Below are positions 25,760 to 34,121 of a stretch of DNA of 59,255 nucleotides, piece by piece. Every line of letters starts with the position of its first letter. Within the stretch, counting starts at the first letter, position 1. Position numbers and translations under genes: made by a program. The notes beneath the pieces were generated by a model that searched no databases, was not told where the DNA came from, and saw only the letters and a program-made list of their open reading frames with translations. The stretch is from Flavobacteriales bacterium (lineage in GTDB: Bacteria; Bacteroidota; Bacteroidia; Flavobacteriales_E; Vicingaceae), in assembly GCA_029262875.1 (NCBI GenBank), contig JAJCYO010000030.1, forward strand, positions 1 through 59,255, in the 5' to 3' direction.

Positions 25760-26269
25760 TCATTTCATAAATTTCATAAACACCTTTAAAAACCAATTTT
25801 CTTCTGATGCACTTATCTTCGTTAATGATCCATCTGCCAATTCTGCAAATGATTTAATGTCTTTAATCTGTTTGGTGAAAGCTTCCACTTCTTTTTTATT
25901 GTTTTTGTCCGATTCTATTGTTTGTAGTTCAGCCAACACATGAAGCATAGGATCAAGCTCTTGTCTTTGCCTTACCCGTATTACTCTCTGTGTTACCTTC
26001 CATATGTCTTTCTCTCCCCTAAAAAACTCTTTTCGTTCACCAGATTGATATTCTTTATATACTAACCCCCAATCAATTAAAGTTCTAATGTTCATGTTAG
26101 CATTTCCTCGAGAAATTTTCAACATTTCCATTACATCTTCTGCACTTAATAAATCTTCTGTAACTAAAAATAGTGCATGAATCTGAGCCATGGTTCTATT
26201 TATTCCCCATTTAGAGCCTAAACTTCCCCACTGTTGTATAAATTTTTCTCTTGCTTCATTTAATTTCAT
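25760..26269 (-). CDS. GbsR/MarR-type winged-helix transcriptional regulator
   Basis: A 169-residue protein of the GbsR family. The N-terminal winged helix-turn-helix (about 10-95) contains INRTMAQIHALFLVTEDLLSAEDV, a recognition helix region ISRGNANMNIRTLIDWGL and a wing with EYQSGERKEFFRGEKD. The C-terminal helices probably mediate dimerisation. I use the ATG at 26269 rather than 26284, because the -7 box TATGTTTG spans the intervening bases. GbsR relatives usually repress genes in response to small solutes. A palindromic operator overlaps its own -33 box, indicating autoregulation, and a twin operator stands before the next gene downstream. Confidence 0.88.
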   Translation of the reverse strand: MKLNEAREKFIQQWGSLGSKWGINRTMAQIHALFLVTEDLLSAEDVMEMLKISRGNANMNIRTLIDWGLVYKEYQSGERKEFFRGEKDIWKVTQRVIRVRQRQELDPMLHVLAELQTIESDKNNKKEVEAFTKQIKDIKSFAELADGSLTKISASEENWFLKVFMKFMK

Positions 26270-26273
26270 ACTA

Positions 26274-26303
26274 CAAACATACATAAACTTTCCGAACTTT
26301 CAA
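26274..26303 (-). promoter_or_regulatory. Promoter of the GbsR-type regulator
   Basis: On the minus strand, TTG at 26303-26301, a 19-base spacer and TATGTTTG at 26281-26274, an exact -7 box. It ends 4 bases before the ATG at 26269, implying a leaderless or nearly leaderless mRNA. The -33 TTG lies within the operator. Confidence 0.6.
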
Positions 26304-26318
26304 TAATAATTGAAAGTT
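26295..26318. promoter_or_regulatory. Palindromic operator at the regulator's own promoter
   Basis: Arms AACTTTCAAT (26295-26304) and ATTGAAAGTT (26309-26318) with a 4-base spacer AATA, identical in both arms to the operator at 25634-25661. It covers the -33 element of the regulator promoter. An extra half-site AAACTTTC lies at 26285-26292. It also sits about 60 bases upstream of the hemB -7 box on the other strand. Confidence 0.7.
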
Positions 26319-26376
26319 TATTTAAAAAATCTTCTTAAAAAGAGTAAAAAAAGATCGTATTCCCTTCTAAACAGCT

Positions 26377-26384
26377 TATATTTG
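26377..26384 (+). promoter_or_regulatory. -7 promoter box TATATTTG of the haem operon
   Basis: Exact TAnnTTTG match, 17 bases before the hemB ATG at 26402, giving a leader of about 13 bases. No clear -33 element. Confidence 0.5.
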
Positions 26385-26401
26385 CATACCAAAGAAACAG
26401 C

Positions 26402-27373
26402 ATGAGTCAACGTTTACGAGACAATAGAAAAACAGAAGAAATAAGAAGTTCTGTTAGGGAAACCCACTTAAAAGTGTCAGATTTTATTTACCCTTTATTT
26501 ATTGAGGAAGGTAATGACATCAAAAAAGAGATTGTCTCTATGCCTGGTATCTTTCGCTATTCGTTAGATAATATCAATGAAGAATTAGATGAAGTTATTG
26601 AATTAGGAATTAAATCAGTTATTCTTTTTGGAATTCCATTAAACAAAGATGCTGAAGGTTCCGAGAGCTGGAATGAAAAGGGTATTATACAAGAAGCAAT
26701 ACGATACATTAAAACGAATTACCCTGCATTACAAGTCATTGCCGATGTCTGCTTTTGTGAATACACAGACCATGGACATTGTGGAGTTTTATGCGATAAT
26801 GATGTAGATAATGATTTGACTTTAGTCAACCTAAGAAAGCAAGTATTGGCTCAAGCTAATGCAGGAGTAGATATGGTTGCTCCTTCAGGGATGATGGATT
26901 TTGCTGTTCAGGAAATTAGGAATGAATTGGCTGAAAATGGATTCGATCATATTCCTGTTATGGGCTATTCTGTAAAATACTCATCTGCTTATTATGGTCC
27001 ATTTAGGGATGCAGCAGATTCTTCACCAAGTTTTGGAGACAGAAGAACTTATCAAATGGATTCTGCTAACCGTAAGGAAGCAATAAAAGAAGCACAAGCT
27101 GATGTAGATGAGGGGGCCGAAATTTTAATGGTTAAACCAGCATTATCTTACTTAGATGTGATTAGAGATTTAAAAAATAATTTTGATTTACCGATTGCAG
27201 CGTACAATGTGAGTGGAGAGTATTCCATGATCAAAGCAGCGGGTAAAAATGGATGGATAGATGAACAAAAAGTGATGATGGAAACCTTACTTTCTATTAA
27301 AAGAGCAGGAGCGGATATCATCATTACCTACTTCGCTAAAGAAGCAGCAAAAATTTTGAATAAAAATGAATAA
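26402..27373 (+). CDS. hemB: Porphobilinogen synthase (delta-aminolevulinate dehydratase)
   Basis: Condenses two 5-aminolevulinate molecules into porphobilinogen, the first common pyrrole of haem synthesis, in the cytoplasm. The 323-residue protein has the catalytic Schiff-base lysines K192 ([17 protein letters not shown]) and K245 ([10 protein letters not shown]). C117, C119 and C127 in [14 protein letters not shown] make it a zinc-dependent type. It is the first gene of hemB-hemL-x-hemE-y; its stop overlaps the hemL start by 8 bases. Its promoter region is shared with the divergent GbsR-type regulator, so coregulation is possible but unproved. Confidence 0.97.
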   Translation: MSQRLRDNRKTEEIRSSVRETHLKVSDFIYPLFIEEGNDIKKEIVSMPGIFRYSLDNINEELDEVIELGIKSVILFGIPLNKDAEGSESWNEKGIIQEAIRYIKTNYPALQVIADVCFCEYTDHGHCGVLCDNDVDNDLTLVNLRKQVLAQANAGVDMVAPSGMMDFAVQEIRNELAENGFDHIPVMGYSVKYSSAYYGPFRDAADSSPSFGDRRTYQMDSANRKEAIKEAQADVDEGAEILMVKPALSYLDVIRDLKNNFDLPIAAYNVSGEYSMIKAAGKNGWIDEQKVMMETLLSIKRAGADIIITYFAKEAAKILNKNE

Positions 27374-28661
27374 TACAAAATCACAAGAATTATATGCAGC
27401 AGGCCAAAAACATTTAGTAGGGGCAGTAAATTCTCCTGTCCGTGCTTTTAACTCTGTTGGTGGAAATCCATTGTTTATGGAACGAGCACATGGCTCTAAA
27501 ATTTACGATGTGGATGGGAATGAATACATCGATATGGTACTTTCTTATGGTCCAATGATATTGGGACACGGAAATGACAAAGTAGTAGCTTCTGTTCAAA
27601 AACAAGTATGTACGGGCTTTACTTTTGGAGCAAGTACAGAAGATGAAATTACATTGGCTGAAATGGTTTGTGATGCTTTTCCTGGAATGGATAAGGTTCG
27701 TTTTGTAAATTCTGGTACCGAAGCCATTTTGAGCGCTATCCGTTTAGCAAGAGCTTTCACAAATAAAAACCACATTATAAAGTTTGCTGGTTGCTATCAT
27801 GGGCATTCTGATGCTTTATTGGTAGCTGCAGGCTCTGGTTTGGCTACTTTGAGTATTCCTGGGAGTAAAGGTGTGCCAGCTGATGCTGTTAAAAACACCT
27901 TGATAGCAACATACAACGACATTGATTCTGTAAAGAAACACATTGCCGAATGTGATGACATCGCTGCTGTTTTCATAGAGCCAATAGCTGGAAATATGGG
28001 GGTTGTAAAACCAACTGACGATTTTATAAAAGAGTTAAGACAAATTACAAAGGAAGCGGAAATTTTATTGGTTGTTGATGAAGTAATGACTGGTTTCCGT
28101 TCTAAATTTGGTGGAGCACAAGAGTTGTTAGGAATTGAGGCTGACATTACCTGCTTAGGTAAAGTTGTGGGAGGTGGTTTTCCCGTTGGAGCATATGGTG
28201 CAAGAAATGAAATTATGGAAATGGTGTCTCCTTTGGGAGCTATGTATCAAGCAGGAACCTTATCAGGAAACCCCGTAGCCATGGCTGCTGGAATTTCAAC
28301 GTTGACAGAATTAAAAGCACAAAACCCTTATAACAAATTTAATGAACAAGCAGAAGTAATAGAAAAAGCTCTTATAGATGCTGCTTCAGCAAATGGAATT
28401 GACCTAACAGTTAATCGTTTTGGTTCTATGATAAATCCTTTCTTTAATGCTAAAACGGTTACCAATTTTGATGAGGCTCAAGAATGTAATACTGAACAAT
28501 TTACCAAGTTCTTTTGGGGATTGATTGAGAATGGGGTGTATATCCCACCTTCTCAATTTGAAGCGTGGTTTTTATGTACAGTTCTTTCAGAAGGTGACAT
28601 CAATAAAATTATAAGCGCAATTAACAATGCTATGAAAAAGGTAAACGAAATTGTGAATTAA
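27366..28661 (+). CDS. hemL: Glutamate-1-semialdehyde 2,1-aminomutase
   Basis: PLP enzyme that converts glutamate-1-semialdehyde to 5-aminolevulinate in the C5 route of tetrapyrrole synthesis. The 431 residues match the family: the opening [27 protein letters not shown] for phosphate binding, [11 protein letters not shown] for the PLP pyridine nitrogen, and [15 protein letters not shown] carrying the PLP lysine. It makes the substrate for HemB, whose gene it overlaps by 8 bases. The presence of hemL implies that this organism uses the glutamyl-tRNA route rather than ALA synthase. Confidence 0.97.
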   Translation: MNNTKSQELYAAGQKHLVGAVNSPVRAFNSVGGNPLFMERAHGSKIYDVDGNEYIDMVLSYGPMILGHGNDKVVASVQKQVCTGFTFGASTEDEITLAEMVCDAFPGMDKVRFVNSGTEAILSAIRLARAFTNKNHIIKFAGCYHGHSDALLVAAGSGLATLSIPGSKGVPADAVKNTLIATYNDIDSVKKHIAECDDIAAVFIEPIAGNMGVVKPTDDFIKELRQITKEAEILLVVDEVMTGFRSKFGGAQELLGIEADITCLGKVVGGGFPVGAYGARNEIMEMVSPLGAMYQAGTLSGNPVAMAAGISTLTELKAQNPYNKFNEQAEVIEKALIDAASANGIDLTVNRFGSMINPFFNAKTVTNFDEAQECNTEQFTKFFWGLIENGVYIPPSQFEAWFLCTVLSEGDINKIISAINNAMKKVNEIVN

Positions 28662-28666
28662 TAATC

Positions 28667-28849
28667 ATGAGAGATTTTACCCTTATTGGTGGTTTTTGTT
28701 TTATTGGTTTATCATTAGGCGCAGGAGCTATAGGAATGCTTTTTAAAATAATGCATTGGCCAGGGTTTAATGTTCAATTTATAGTCTCAACAGTTTTAGC
28801 AATAATAGGAATAATATTAATCTCCATTTACATGGTAAAATATAAGTAA
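28667..28849 (+). CDS. 60-residue GldL-like membrane protein within the haem operon
   Basis: Two transmembrane segments (about 4-27 and 36-57) linked by KIMHWPGFN. The FKIMHWPG block is the hallmark of the N-terminal membrane part of GldL, the T9SS/gliding motor protein, but the long cytoplasmic C-terminal part of GldL is absent. It begins 5 bases after hemL and ends 1 base before hemE, so it is certainly cotranscribed with the haem genes. Small stand-alone GldL-N-like proteins occur in other Bacteroidota. No role in haem synthesis is known. Its size is at the lower end of gene calling, but spacing, codon use and the motif make it real. Confidence 0.8.
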   Translation: MRDFTLIGGFCFIGLSLGAGAIGMLFKIMHWPGFNVQFIVSTVLAIIGIILISIYMVKYK

Positions 28850-28850
28850 A

Positions 28851-29888
28851 ATGAATTTTAACGATAACTTTCTAAAAGCTTGTAGAAGAGAAGCTACGCC
28901 TTACACTCCACTTTGGTTAGCCAGACAAGCAGGTCGCTACCAAAAGGAATACATGAAGATTAAGGAAAAGTACAGCATTATAGATATTAGTACGATTCCT
29001 GAAGTGAGTGCAGAAGTAACTTTGCTTCCTATCAATCAATTTGAATTGGATTCTGCGATTATCTTTTCGGATATTTTAATTCCATTGGGACCAATGGGTA
29101 TTAGCTTTGAATATAAAAAAGGCTACGGACCATTAATCCATAACCCTGTAAGAACTGTTGCAGATGTCGACAAACTAAAAGTGGTTGATCCAGCAATTGA
29201 AATGGCCTATACTGGTAAAGCCTTAACTATTCTTAAAGGAGAATTAAACGTTCCTTGTATTGGATTTGTTGGTGCCCCTTTTACCTTGGCAAGCTACATG
29301 ATTGAAGGAGGGCCTTCTAAGAACTATGAAACCATGAAGGCTTTTATGTACAACGAAACAAAAGCTTGGCATTTACTCATGGATAAATTGGGAACGGTAA
29401 TGGCCAACTATTTGAACTTCCAAATAGAAAGTGGTGCCATGGCAGTGCAAATCTTTGACAGTTGGGTAGGTGCATTGGATATAGATGATTACAATGAATA
29501 CGTGTATCCTCATGTAGAAAAAATGATACAAATTGTAAAAGAAAAACACCCGGCTGTTCCTCTAATTTCTATGGGTGTAAATTCTGCACATTTAATACCA
29601 AGTTTAAGAAAAGCAAACCCAGATGTGATTGCCATTGACTGGAAAACAGATTTAGCCAAAACATGGAAAGACTTAAACTATGAAGTGGCTGTACAAGGAA
29701 ATTTAGATCCCACTGCACTATTCGCTGATTGGGATATTATTGAGGCCAAAACAAAAAAAATATTGGACTCAGTGAAAGGGATTGATGGCCACATTTTTAA
29801 TTTAGGTCATGGTATCTTACCTGGAACTCCGGTAGAAAATGTGAAACAACTCTGCAAATTTGTACATGAATACACACGTAAGTCATGA
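28851..29888 (+). CDS. hemE: Uroporphyrinogen decarboxylase
   Basis: Removes four carboxyl groups from uroporphyrinogen III to give coproporphyrinogen III. The 345-residue sequence has both family signatures: PLWLARQAGRYQKEY at about 20-34 (usually PVWxMRQAGRY) and GFVGAPFTLASYMIEGG at about 138-154. The central FDSWVGAL and the late INLGHGILPGTPVENV-type segment (FNLGHGILPGTP here) are also present. It follows the GldL-like gene by a single base and overlaps the next gene by 4 bases. Confidence 0.97.
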   Translation: MNFNDNFLKACRREATPYTPLWLARQAGRYQKEYMKIKEKYSIIDISTIPEVSAEVTLLPINQFELDSAIIFSDILIPLGPMGISFEYKKGYGPLIHNPVRTVADVDKLKVVDPAIEMAYTGKALTILKGELNVPCIGFVGAPFTLASYMIEGGPSKNYETMKAFMYNETKAWHLLMDKLGTVMANYLNFQIESGAMAVQIFDSWVGALDIDDYNEYVYPHVEKMIQIVKEKHPAVPLISMGVNSAHLIPSLRKANPDVIAIDWKTDLAKTWKDLNYEVAVQGNLDPTALFADWDIIEAKTKKILDSVKGIDGHIFNLGHGILPGTPVENVKQLCKFVHEYTRKS

Positions 29889-30295
29889 AAATTGAAATCG
29901 GTAGAAATACATTTTTTATCGTCATTTTTTTAATTCTACTTTTTCCTCTTTCCACACATTGGGATTTATTATTATTCGGAAAAAGTACTACAGGAACAGT
30001 TGTTCCACACAAAAGACACCCAAATCATAGTCAGATTGGATTGGACAGTAAGCTCAAAACACTCAAATTTAACGTTGATGGAAAGTCTTATTATGCGGAT
30101 TTTCCTAATGCCATTACTTACGACATGGATAGCGAACATGATGTATTTTACAACATTGAAGATCCAAAAGAAAATTTAATAATCAGCTGGCAATCATTGT
30201 ACTTTGGCAAATACATGATTATTCCGGCTATAATATTGTTTATTTGGTTGGCGGTATCTTATGCGTTTTGGAAAAAGAGAGAACCACGTTATTAG
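29885..30295 (+). CDS. Two-TM protein with extracytoplasmic domain (DUF3592-like layout)
   Basis: A 136-residue protein with a transmembrane segment at about 9-29, a periplasmic beta-rich stretch (about 33-108) and a second transmembrane segment at about 110-128, ending in a basic tail. This resembles the layout of DUF3592-type membrane proteins (TGTVVPHKRH then short beta strands with YYADFPN and VFYNIEDPKE), though the match is by pattern only. It overlaps hemE by 4 bases and ends the haem operon. The opposing gene ends 8 bases beyond its stop. Function unknown. Confidence 0.75.
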   Translation: MKIEIGRNTFFIVIFLILLFPLSTHWDLLLFGKSTTGTVVPHKRHPNHSQIGLDSKLKTLKFNVDGKSYYADFPNAITYDMDSEHDVFYNIEDPKENLIISWQSLYFGKYMIIPAIILFIWLAVSYAFWKKREPRY

Positions 30296-30303
30296 GCTCT
30301 TTT

Positions 30304-30843
30304 TCACTCTGAAACAAATCCTTCTATCTTATCTAACTTCTTAACGGTATATTTTCCTGAGGTAGTGTAAACTATTTTTCCAGTTTCATCTAATACAAAA
30401 AAATAAGGTACGTCTTTACTTTTTAAATTCAGTTTGTTCTTGTAAACATCAATACTCCCTTTATAAAAAAGTACATGAGGAACCAATTCTGAATCTATTT
30501 CTTCTTTGGTTTTTTTGAACACTTTGTTATAAGCGGCTTGATTCGCTCCCGTAAACATGGGTATAAAATAGATGTCTAAATTATAATCAATAGGAATAAA
30601 GGTATTTTGATTTATGAATAAGTCGTAAACCGGTTGCATCCAACTTTGCAAATCCAATTCCGCCTTTTGTGAGGATGCCATACCAATCAAACAATATTTT
30701 CCTTTAGAAGATTCGGGAAGTTTTACATTGGTATTTTTCAAGGATTCTCCTGTAAGATTAGGGAATACTTCTCCAACTTGTGCGAAACTATCATCAACAA
30801 GTAAAAAACAGGTAATTAGGGCAATTAATTTTAGGACTCTCAT
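30304..30843 (-). CDS. Exported thioredoxin-fold-like protein without CxxC
   Basis: A 179-residue protein with a signal peptide (1-21). The layout resembles TlpA/peroxiredoxin-like folds: GEVFPNLTGESLKN, a strand GKYCLIGMASSQKAE where a CxxC would be expected, and a late VPYFFVLDETGKIVYTTSGKY typical of thioredoxin-like C-terminal halves. The only mature cysteine is before that position, so redox catalysis of the usual kind is unlikely. It might serve as a chaperone-like or binding protein. It converges on the haem operon and is divergent from the radical SAM gene. Confidence 0.7.
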   Translation of the reverse strand: MRVLKLIALITCFLLVDDSFAQVGEVFPNLTGESLKNTNVKLPESSKGKYCLIGMASSQKAELDLQSWMQPVYDLFINQNTFIPIDYNLDIYFIPMFTGANQAAYNKVFKKTKEEIDSELVPHVLFYKGSIDVYKNKLNLKSKDVPYFFVLDETGKIVYTTSGKYTVKKLDKIEGFVSE

Positions 30844-30868
30844 GGCTCAAATTTTAAGGTTCAATTGG

Positions 30869-30876
30869 TACATTTG
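30869..30876 (+). promoter_or_regulatory. -7 promoter box TACATTTG before the radical SAM gene
   Basis: Exact TAnnTTTG match about 50 bases upstream of the TTG start at 30926. It supports transcription of that gene from here even though no ATG is available. Confidence 0.45.
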
Positions 30877-30925
30877 AAAAATCAGTGATTACATAAAGAA
30901 CGACTTATTCAACAACAATATTATT

Positions 30926-31993
30926 TTGTCTCCAAAATTAGATACCGAAAACCAACACTTTTGTATCCTTCCATGGGTTCATTTACATGTCTCTCAAAAT
31001 GGAAGAATAAGTCCTTGTTGTAACAACAACAGGCATTTGGGAAATGTGAAAGAACAATCCATTAATGAGATTTGGAAAGACGAACAATTTAAATTATTAA
31101 GAGCGCAGTTTAAGCGAAATATTCCTGATAAAAGATGTGCCCATTGCTACAATATTGAAAAATCAGGTAAAGAAAGTTTGAGGCAAATCTCAAATAAAAA
31201 ATACAGTAAAGATTTCGAAAGAGTCGAAAAAGATAATCCTGAACCTATTTATTTGGACATACGATTTTCCAACATTTGTAATTTTAAATGTAAAACCTGT
31301 TGGCATGGGAATAGCTCCGCTTGGTTTGATGCTGGGAGTAAACGAAATGCTTCTAATGAACGGGTCATTAAAGCTTTCACAACTAATTTTGATGAGCTGT
31401 ATGAATACCTCGAAAATGTAGAAGAAATCTATTTTGCTGGTGGCGAACCACTCATTATGGAAGAGCATTATCAAATCTTAGAAGAATTAGAAAAGCGAAA
31501 ACTGTTTAATGTGCAACTTCGATACAATACTAATTTCTCTAACCTTAATTTTAAAGACACTAACATTTTAGAGGTATGGAAAAAGTTTACCCATGTACAT
31601 GTTAGCGCAAGTATTGATGCCGCTTTTGATTTAGGAGAAGAAATAAGGGAAGGATTCAATTGGAAACAATTTACAATCAACAGAAAACAAATGCTAACCA
31701 TTGCTCCTGAAATCTATTTTGAAATTACACCGACTATTAGTTCACTAAACATTAATCATATTGGTAAACTACACCAACACTTAGTGAATGAAAATTTATT
31801 AGCTATCAATAATATTTACCTCAACATCTTGGAAAGACCTTCAAATTTTAACATTAAACAACTTTCTTCAACAGATAAATTAAAATCCGAAACGGTTATT
31901 ATAAATCACATTGATTGGTTAAAAAAACATCATTGCCATCACGAAATAATTGGTGAATTTGAAAATTTAATCGGTTATTTGAATCTCAGTTAA
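30926..31993 (+). CDS. Twitch-domain radical SAM protein
   Basis: A 355-residue radical SAM enzyme with an N-terminal twitch/SPASM-like cysteine domain: C13 in CILPWVHLHVSQNG, C31-C32 in SPCCNN, and C71 with C74 in CAHCYN. The radical SAM motif CNFKCKTC (C118, C122, C125) follows. Such auxiliary cluster enzymes act on peptides or small molecules; no precursor-peptide gene is visible in the flanking gaps. The start is taken as TTG at 30926, since no ATG precedes the essential CILPW block in frame. A -7 box at 30869 fits. No partner genes define its substrate; the next gene is a ChaN-like protein 43 bases on. Confidence 0.85.
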   Translation: MSPKLDTENQHFCILPWVHLHVSQNGRISPCCNNNRHLGNVKEQSINEIWKDEQFKLLRAQFKRNIPDKRCAHCYNIEKSGKESLRQISNKKYSKDFERVEKDNPEPIYLDIRFSNICNFKCKTCWHGNSSAWFDAGSKRNASNERVIKAFTTNFDELYEYLENVEEIYFAGGEPLIMEEHYQILEELEKRKLFNVQLRYNTNFSNLNFKDTNILEVWKKFTHVHVSASIDAAFDLGEEIREGFNWKQFTINRKQMLTIAPEIYFEITPTISSLNINHIGKLHQHLVNENLLAINNIYLNILERPSNFNIKQLSSTDKLKSETVIINHIDWLKKHHCHHEIIGEFENLIGYLNLS

Positions 31994-32036
31994 ACTATTT
32001 ATAATATATTCGCAGTCAATTATTTAAGCACTACAA

Positions 32037-32900
32037 ATGACTACTAAAAAAACCCTTGCAATCCTTACAATTGCAGTCCTTCTAATTTCTTTTAAAGGCG
32101 ACAAAGTTGCCTACAAAGTTTATAGTGAAAAAGGCAAAAAATCTTCTTATGATAAAATTTTAAAAGAAGTAGATAACGCTGATATTATTCTTTTTGGTGA
32201 AATGCATGACAATCCAATTAACCATTGGTTACAACTGGAATTGACAAAAGATATCTTTTACAATCATAATGAAGACATCGTTCTCGGTGCTGAAATGTTT
32301 GAAGCGGACGACCAAATTGCTATTAACGAATACCTGGCAGGAAGTCATTCATACAATACTTTTAAAGCAGAAGTCAAAGTTTGGCCAAATAACAAAACAG
32401 ATTACCAGCCATTGATGGATTTTGCTTTGGGTAATCAATTGACCTTTGTTGCTACAAACATCCCTAGAAGGTATGCCAATATTGTTTATAAAAAGGGGTT
32501 TAAAGGCTTGAACGGAATAAGTGATGAGGCAAAAAAATGGATTGCTCCATTGCCTATTAAGTACGATAAGAATTTACCTGGATATAAAAAGATAGTGAAA
32601 ATGGCTGGGGGTCATGGTGGTGACAACCTGCCAAAAGCACAAGCAATCAAAGATGCTACAATGGCTCATTTCATATTAAAAAATTGGAGAAGCGGGCAAA
32701 CTTTCATCCATTATAATGGTACTTATCATTCTAATAATTTTGAAGGTATTGTTTGGTATTTAAAACAGCAGAATCCAGACCTAAAGGTTATGACTATTGC
32801 ATCTGTAGAACAAGAAAAAATAGATTCTTTAGCAGAAGAAAGCCTTGGTTTAGCCAACTTTATAATCTGCACACCAACATCAATGACAAAAACGCATTAA
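32037..32900 (+). CDS. ChaN-like haem-binding (iron-regulated) exported protein
   Basis: A 287-residue protein of the ChaN/DUF399 family. Motifs LFGEMHDNPINHWLQLEL at about 57-74 and LGAEMFEADDQIAINEYL at about 86-103 carry the family's histidine and acidic residues; the MAHFILKNW and FIHYNGTYHSNNFEGIVWYL blocks follow. Residues 1-19 are a weak signal sequence without a lipobox cysteine. Campylobacter ChaN binds two stacked haems, so a role in haem or iron handling is plausible, consistent with the haem operon 2 kb away, but there is no direct link. Confidence 0.88.
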   Translation: MTTKKTLAILTIAVLLISFKGDKVAYKVYSEKGKKSSYDKILKEVDNADIILFGEMHDNPINHWLQLELTKDIFYNHNEDIVLGAEMFEADDQIAINEYLAGSHSYNTFKAEVKVWPNNKTDYQPLMDFALGNQLTFVATNIPRRYANIVYKKGFKGLNGISDEAKKWIAPLPIKYDKNLPGYKKIVKMAGGHGGDNLPKAQAIKDATMAHFILKNWRSGQTFIHYNGTYHSNNFEGIVWYLKQQNPDLKVMTIASVEQEKIDSLAEESLGLANFIICTPTSMTKTH

Positions 32901-32990
32901 CGTTTTTACCTATAGTAGTTCTAACTCAACAAGAGTATTAGAAGTGAAATAATATTCCGTATTTGTGGTGTTAACTTTGAATTTCTTCAC

Positions 32991-32998
32991 TATATTTG
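32991..32998 (+). promoter_or_regulatory. -7 promoter box TATATTTG before the cupredoxin gene
   Basis: Exact TAnnTTTG match, 21 bases before the ATG at 33020. The TTG within it is in frame but would be inside the promoter, so it is not the start. Confidence 0.5.
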
Positions 32999-33019
32999 GT
33001 TGAACCTAAACCACTTATC

Positions 33020-33712
33020 ATGAAAAAGCTTATACTTCCTTTTCTAATCTTACTCATTACTACTGTTAACGGCCAAACAACATGGCAAGTTTGTGTTTCT
33101 GAAGTGAGTAATGCACCTTGCAGTAATAATAATGGAGTTTTTACTCCTGCTAACCTAAACATTTCTATTGGAGATAACATACAATTTACAACTTACATGA
33201 TGGCTATAAGTGGCGGCTATGATGGATCAACTCATCAAATTCGTTTTAATGGAACCTCTCCTCAGGATGTTGTTTTACCAATTTCTTCGAATATATTGAG
33301 TCAAATAACAACGGTTACAACACCAGCTTTTAATACTGCTGGAACTTTTACCATGGAATGTGTTAATTCTGCCCATTGTTTCAATTTTGCCCAAATCTTA
33401 GAAGGGTGGAATTGTACTGGATATTCGGTTACGGTAGGTACTATAACTGAAATTGAGGAAGAAAAAATGAAGAAAGAAGTTCGAGTTTATCCAAACCCTA
33501 CTTCTGGTGTAATTAACATTAATCTACTCCCAATTAAAAACAAAAACCCAAAAGTCTACATCATGGATGTATTAGGGAAAATGATAGAAACAAAAGAAAA
33601 TTTGACTACTGATAAATTAACAATAGATGCCAGTTCTTATAAAAAGGGAATCTACTTTGTTAAAATAGTTTCTGATAATGGCAATGTAATTAAAAAGGTT
33701 GTTGTCGAATAA
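33020..33712 (+). CDS. Secreted cupredoxin-like protein with T9SS type A sorting domain
   Basis: A 230-residue exported protein. Signal peptide 1-18 (VNGQ). Residues about 20-140 resemble a plastocyanin-like cupredoxin: FTPANLNISIGDNIQFT, GSTHQIRF with a candidate first histidine ligand, and TMECVNSAHCFNFAQ, where Cys and His would be the other ligands. Whether copper is bound is uncertain. Residues about 152-230 are a type A sorting domain (RVYPNPTSGVINI, VLGKMIETKENL, GIYFVKIVSDNG). A surface-attached copper or electron-transfer protein is a reasonable guess. The gene abuts the end of the opposing lipoprotein gene with no gap. Confidence 0.8.
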   Translation: MKKLILPFLILLITTVNGQTTWQVCVSEVSNAPCSNNNGVFTPANLNISIGDNIQFTTYMMAISGGYDGSTHQIRFNGTSPQDVVLPISSNILSQITTVTTPAFNTAGTFTMECVNSAHCFNFAQILEGWNCTGYSVTVGTITEIEEEKMKKEVRVYPNPTSGVININLLPIKNKNPKVYIMDVLGKMIETKENLTTDKLTIDASSYKKGIYFVKIVSDNGNVIKKVVVE

Positions 33713-34111
33713 CTATTTAATAATTTCAAAATCAGGGAGCTCAACAACTTCTTCTTTATCTGTAATCTCTGCACTCAAATACATTGCTTCTTGACCGGAA
33801 GCAATGGTAAAGGTGCTATCTTTTGAATAAACAAACAATCTGTAATCCCCTTTTCTTAAATGTTTAAATTCAAAGGTACCATCAGGATCTGTTTTTACTC
33901 TATCATCATAAAACTCATTGTCTCCATAGATAATATATACATCTTCTTCTACAGCATAATACGATGAAAGCAATTGTGTAAAAGAAGCATTGTAATCTTT
34001 TGCAAAAACATGTCCTCTAATTGAAGCTCTTCCTCCTTCTCCTTCTTCTTTTGAGCATGAAAGAATGCTCATTGAAATTACTGTTAATACTATTAAAAAT
34101 CTCTTACTCAT
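33713..34111 (-). CDS. Small lipoprotein with carboxypeptidase-regulatory-like beta domain
   Basis: A 132-residue lipoprotein with lipobox SILSC at about residues 15-19. The mature part begins with acidic/Gly spacer residues, then GRASIRGHVFAKDYN and DPDGTFEFKHLRKGDYRLFVYS, the shape of a transthyretin-like carboxypeptidase-regulatory domain used in Bacteroidota surface proteins. It lies 10 bases downstream of the large CotH gene and is probably cotranscribed. Likely anchored in the outer or inner membrane; no specific role assigned. Confidence 0.8.
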   Translation of the reverse strand: MSKRFLIVLTVISMSILSCSKEEGEGGRASIRGHVFAKDYNASFTQLLSSYYAVEEDVYIIYGDNEFYDDRVKTDPDGTFEFKHLRKGDYRLFVYSKDSTFTIASGQEAMYLSAEITDKEEVVELPDFEIIK

Positions 34112-34121
34112 TGTACTTATT

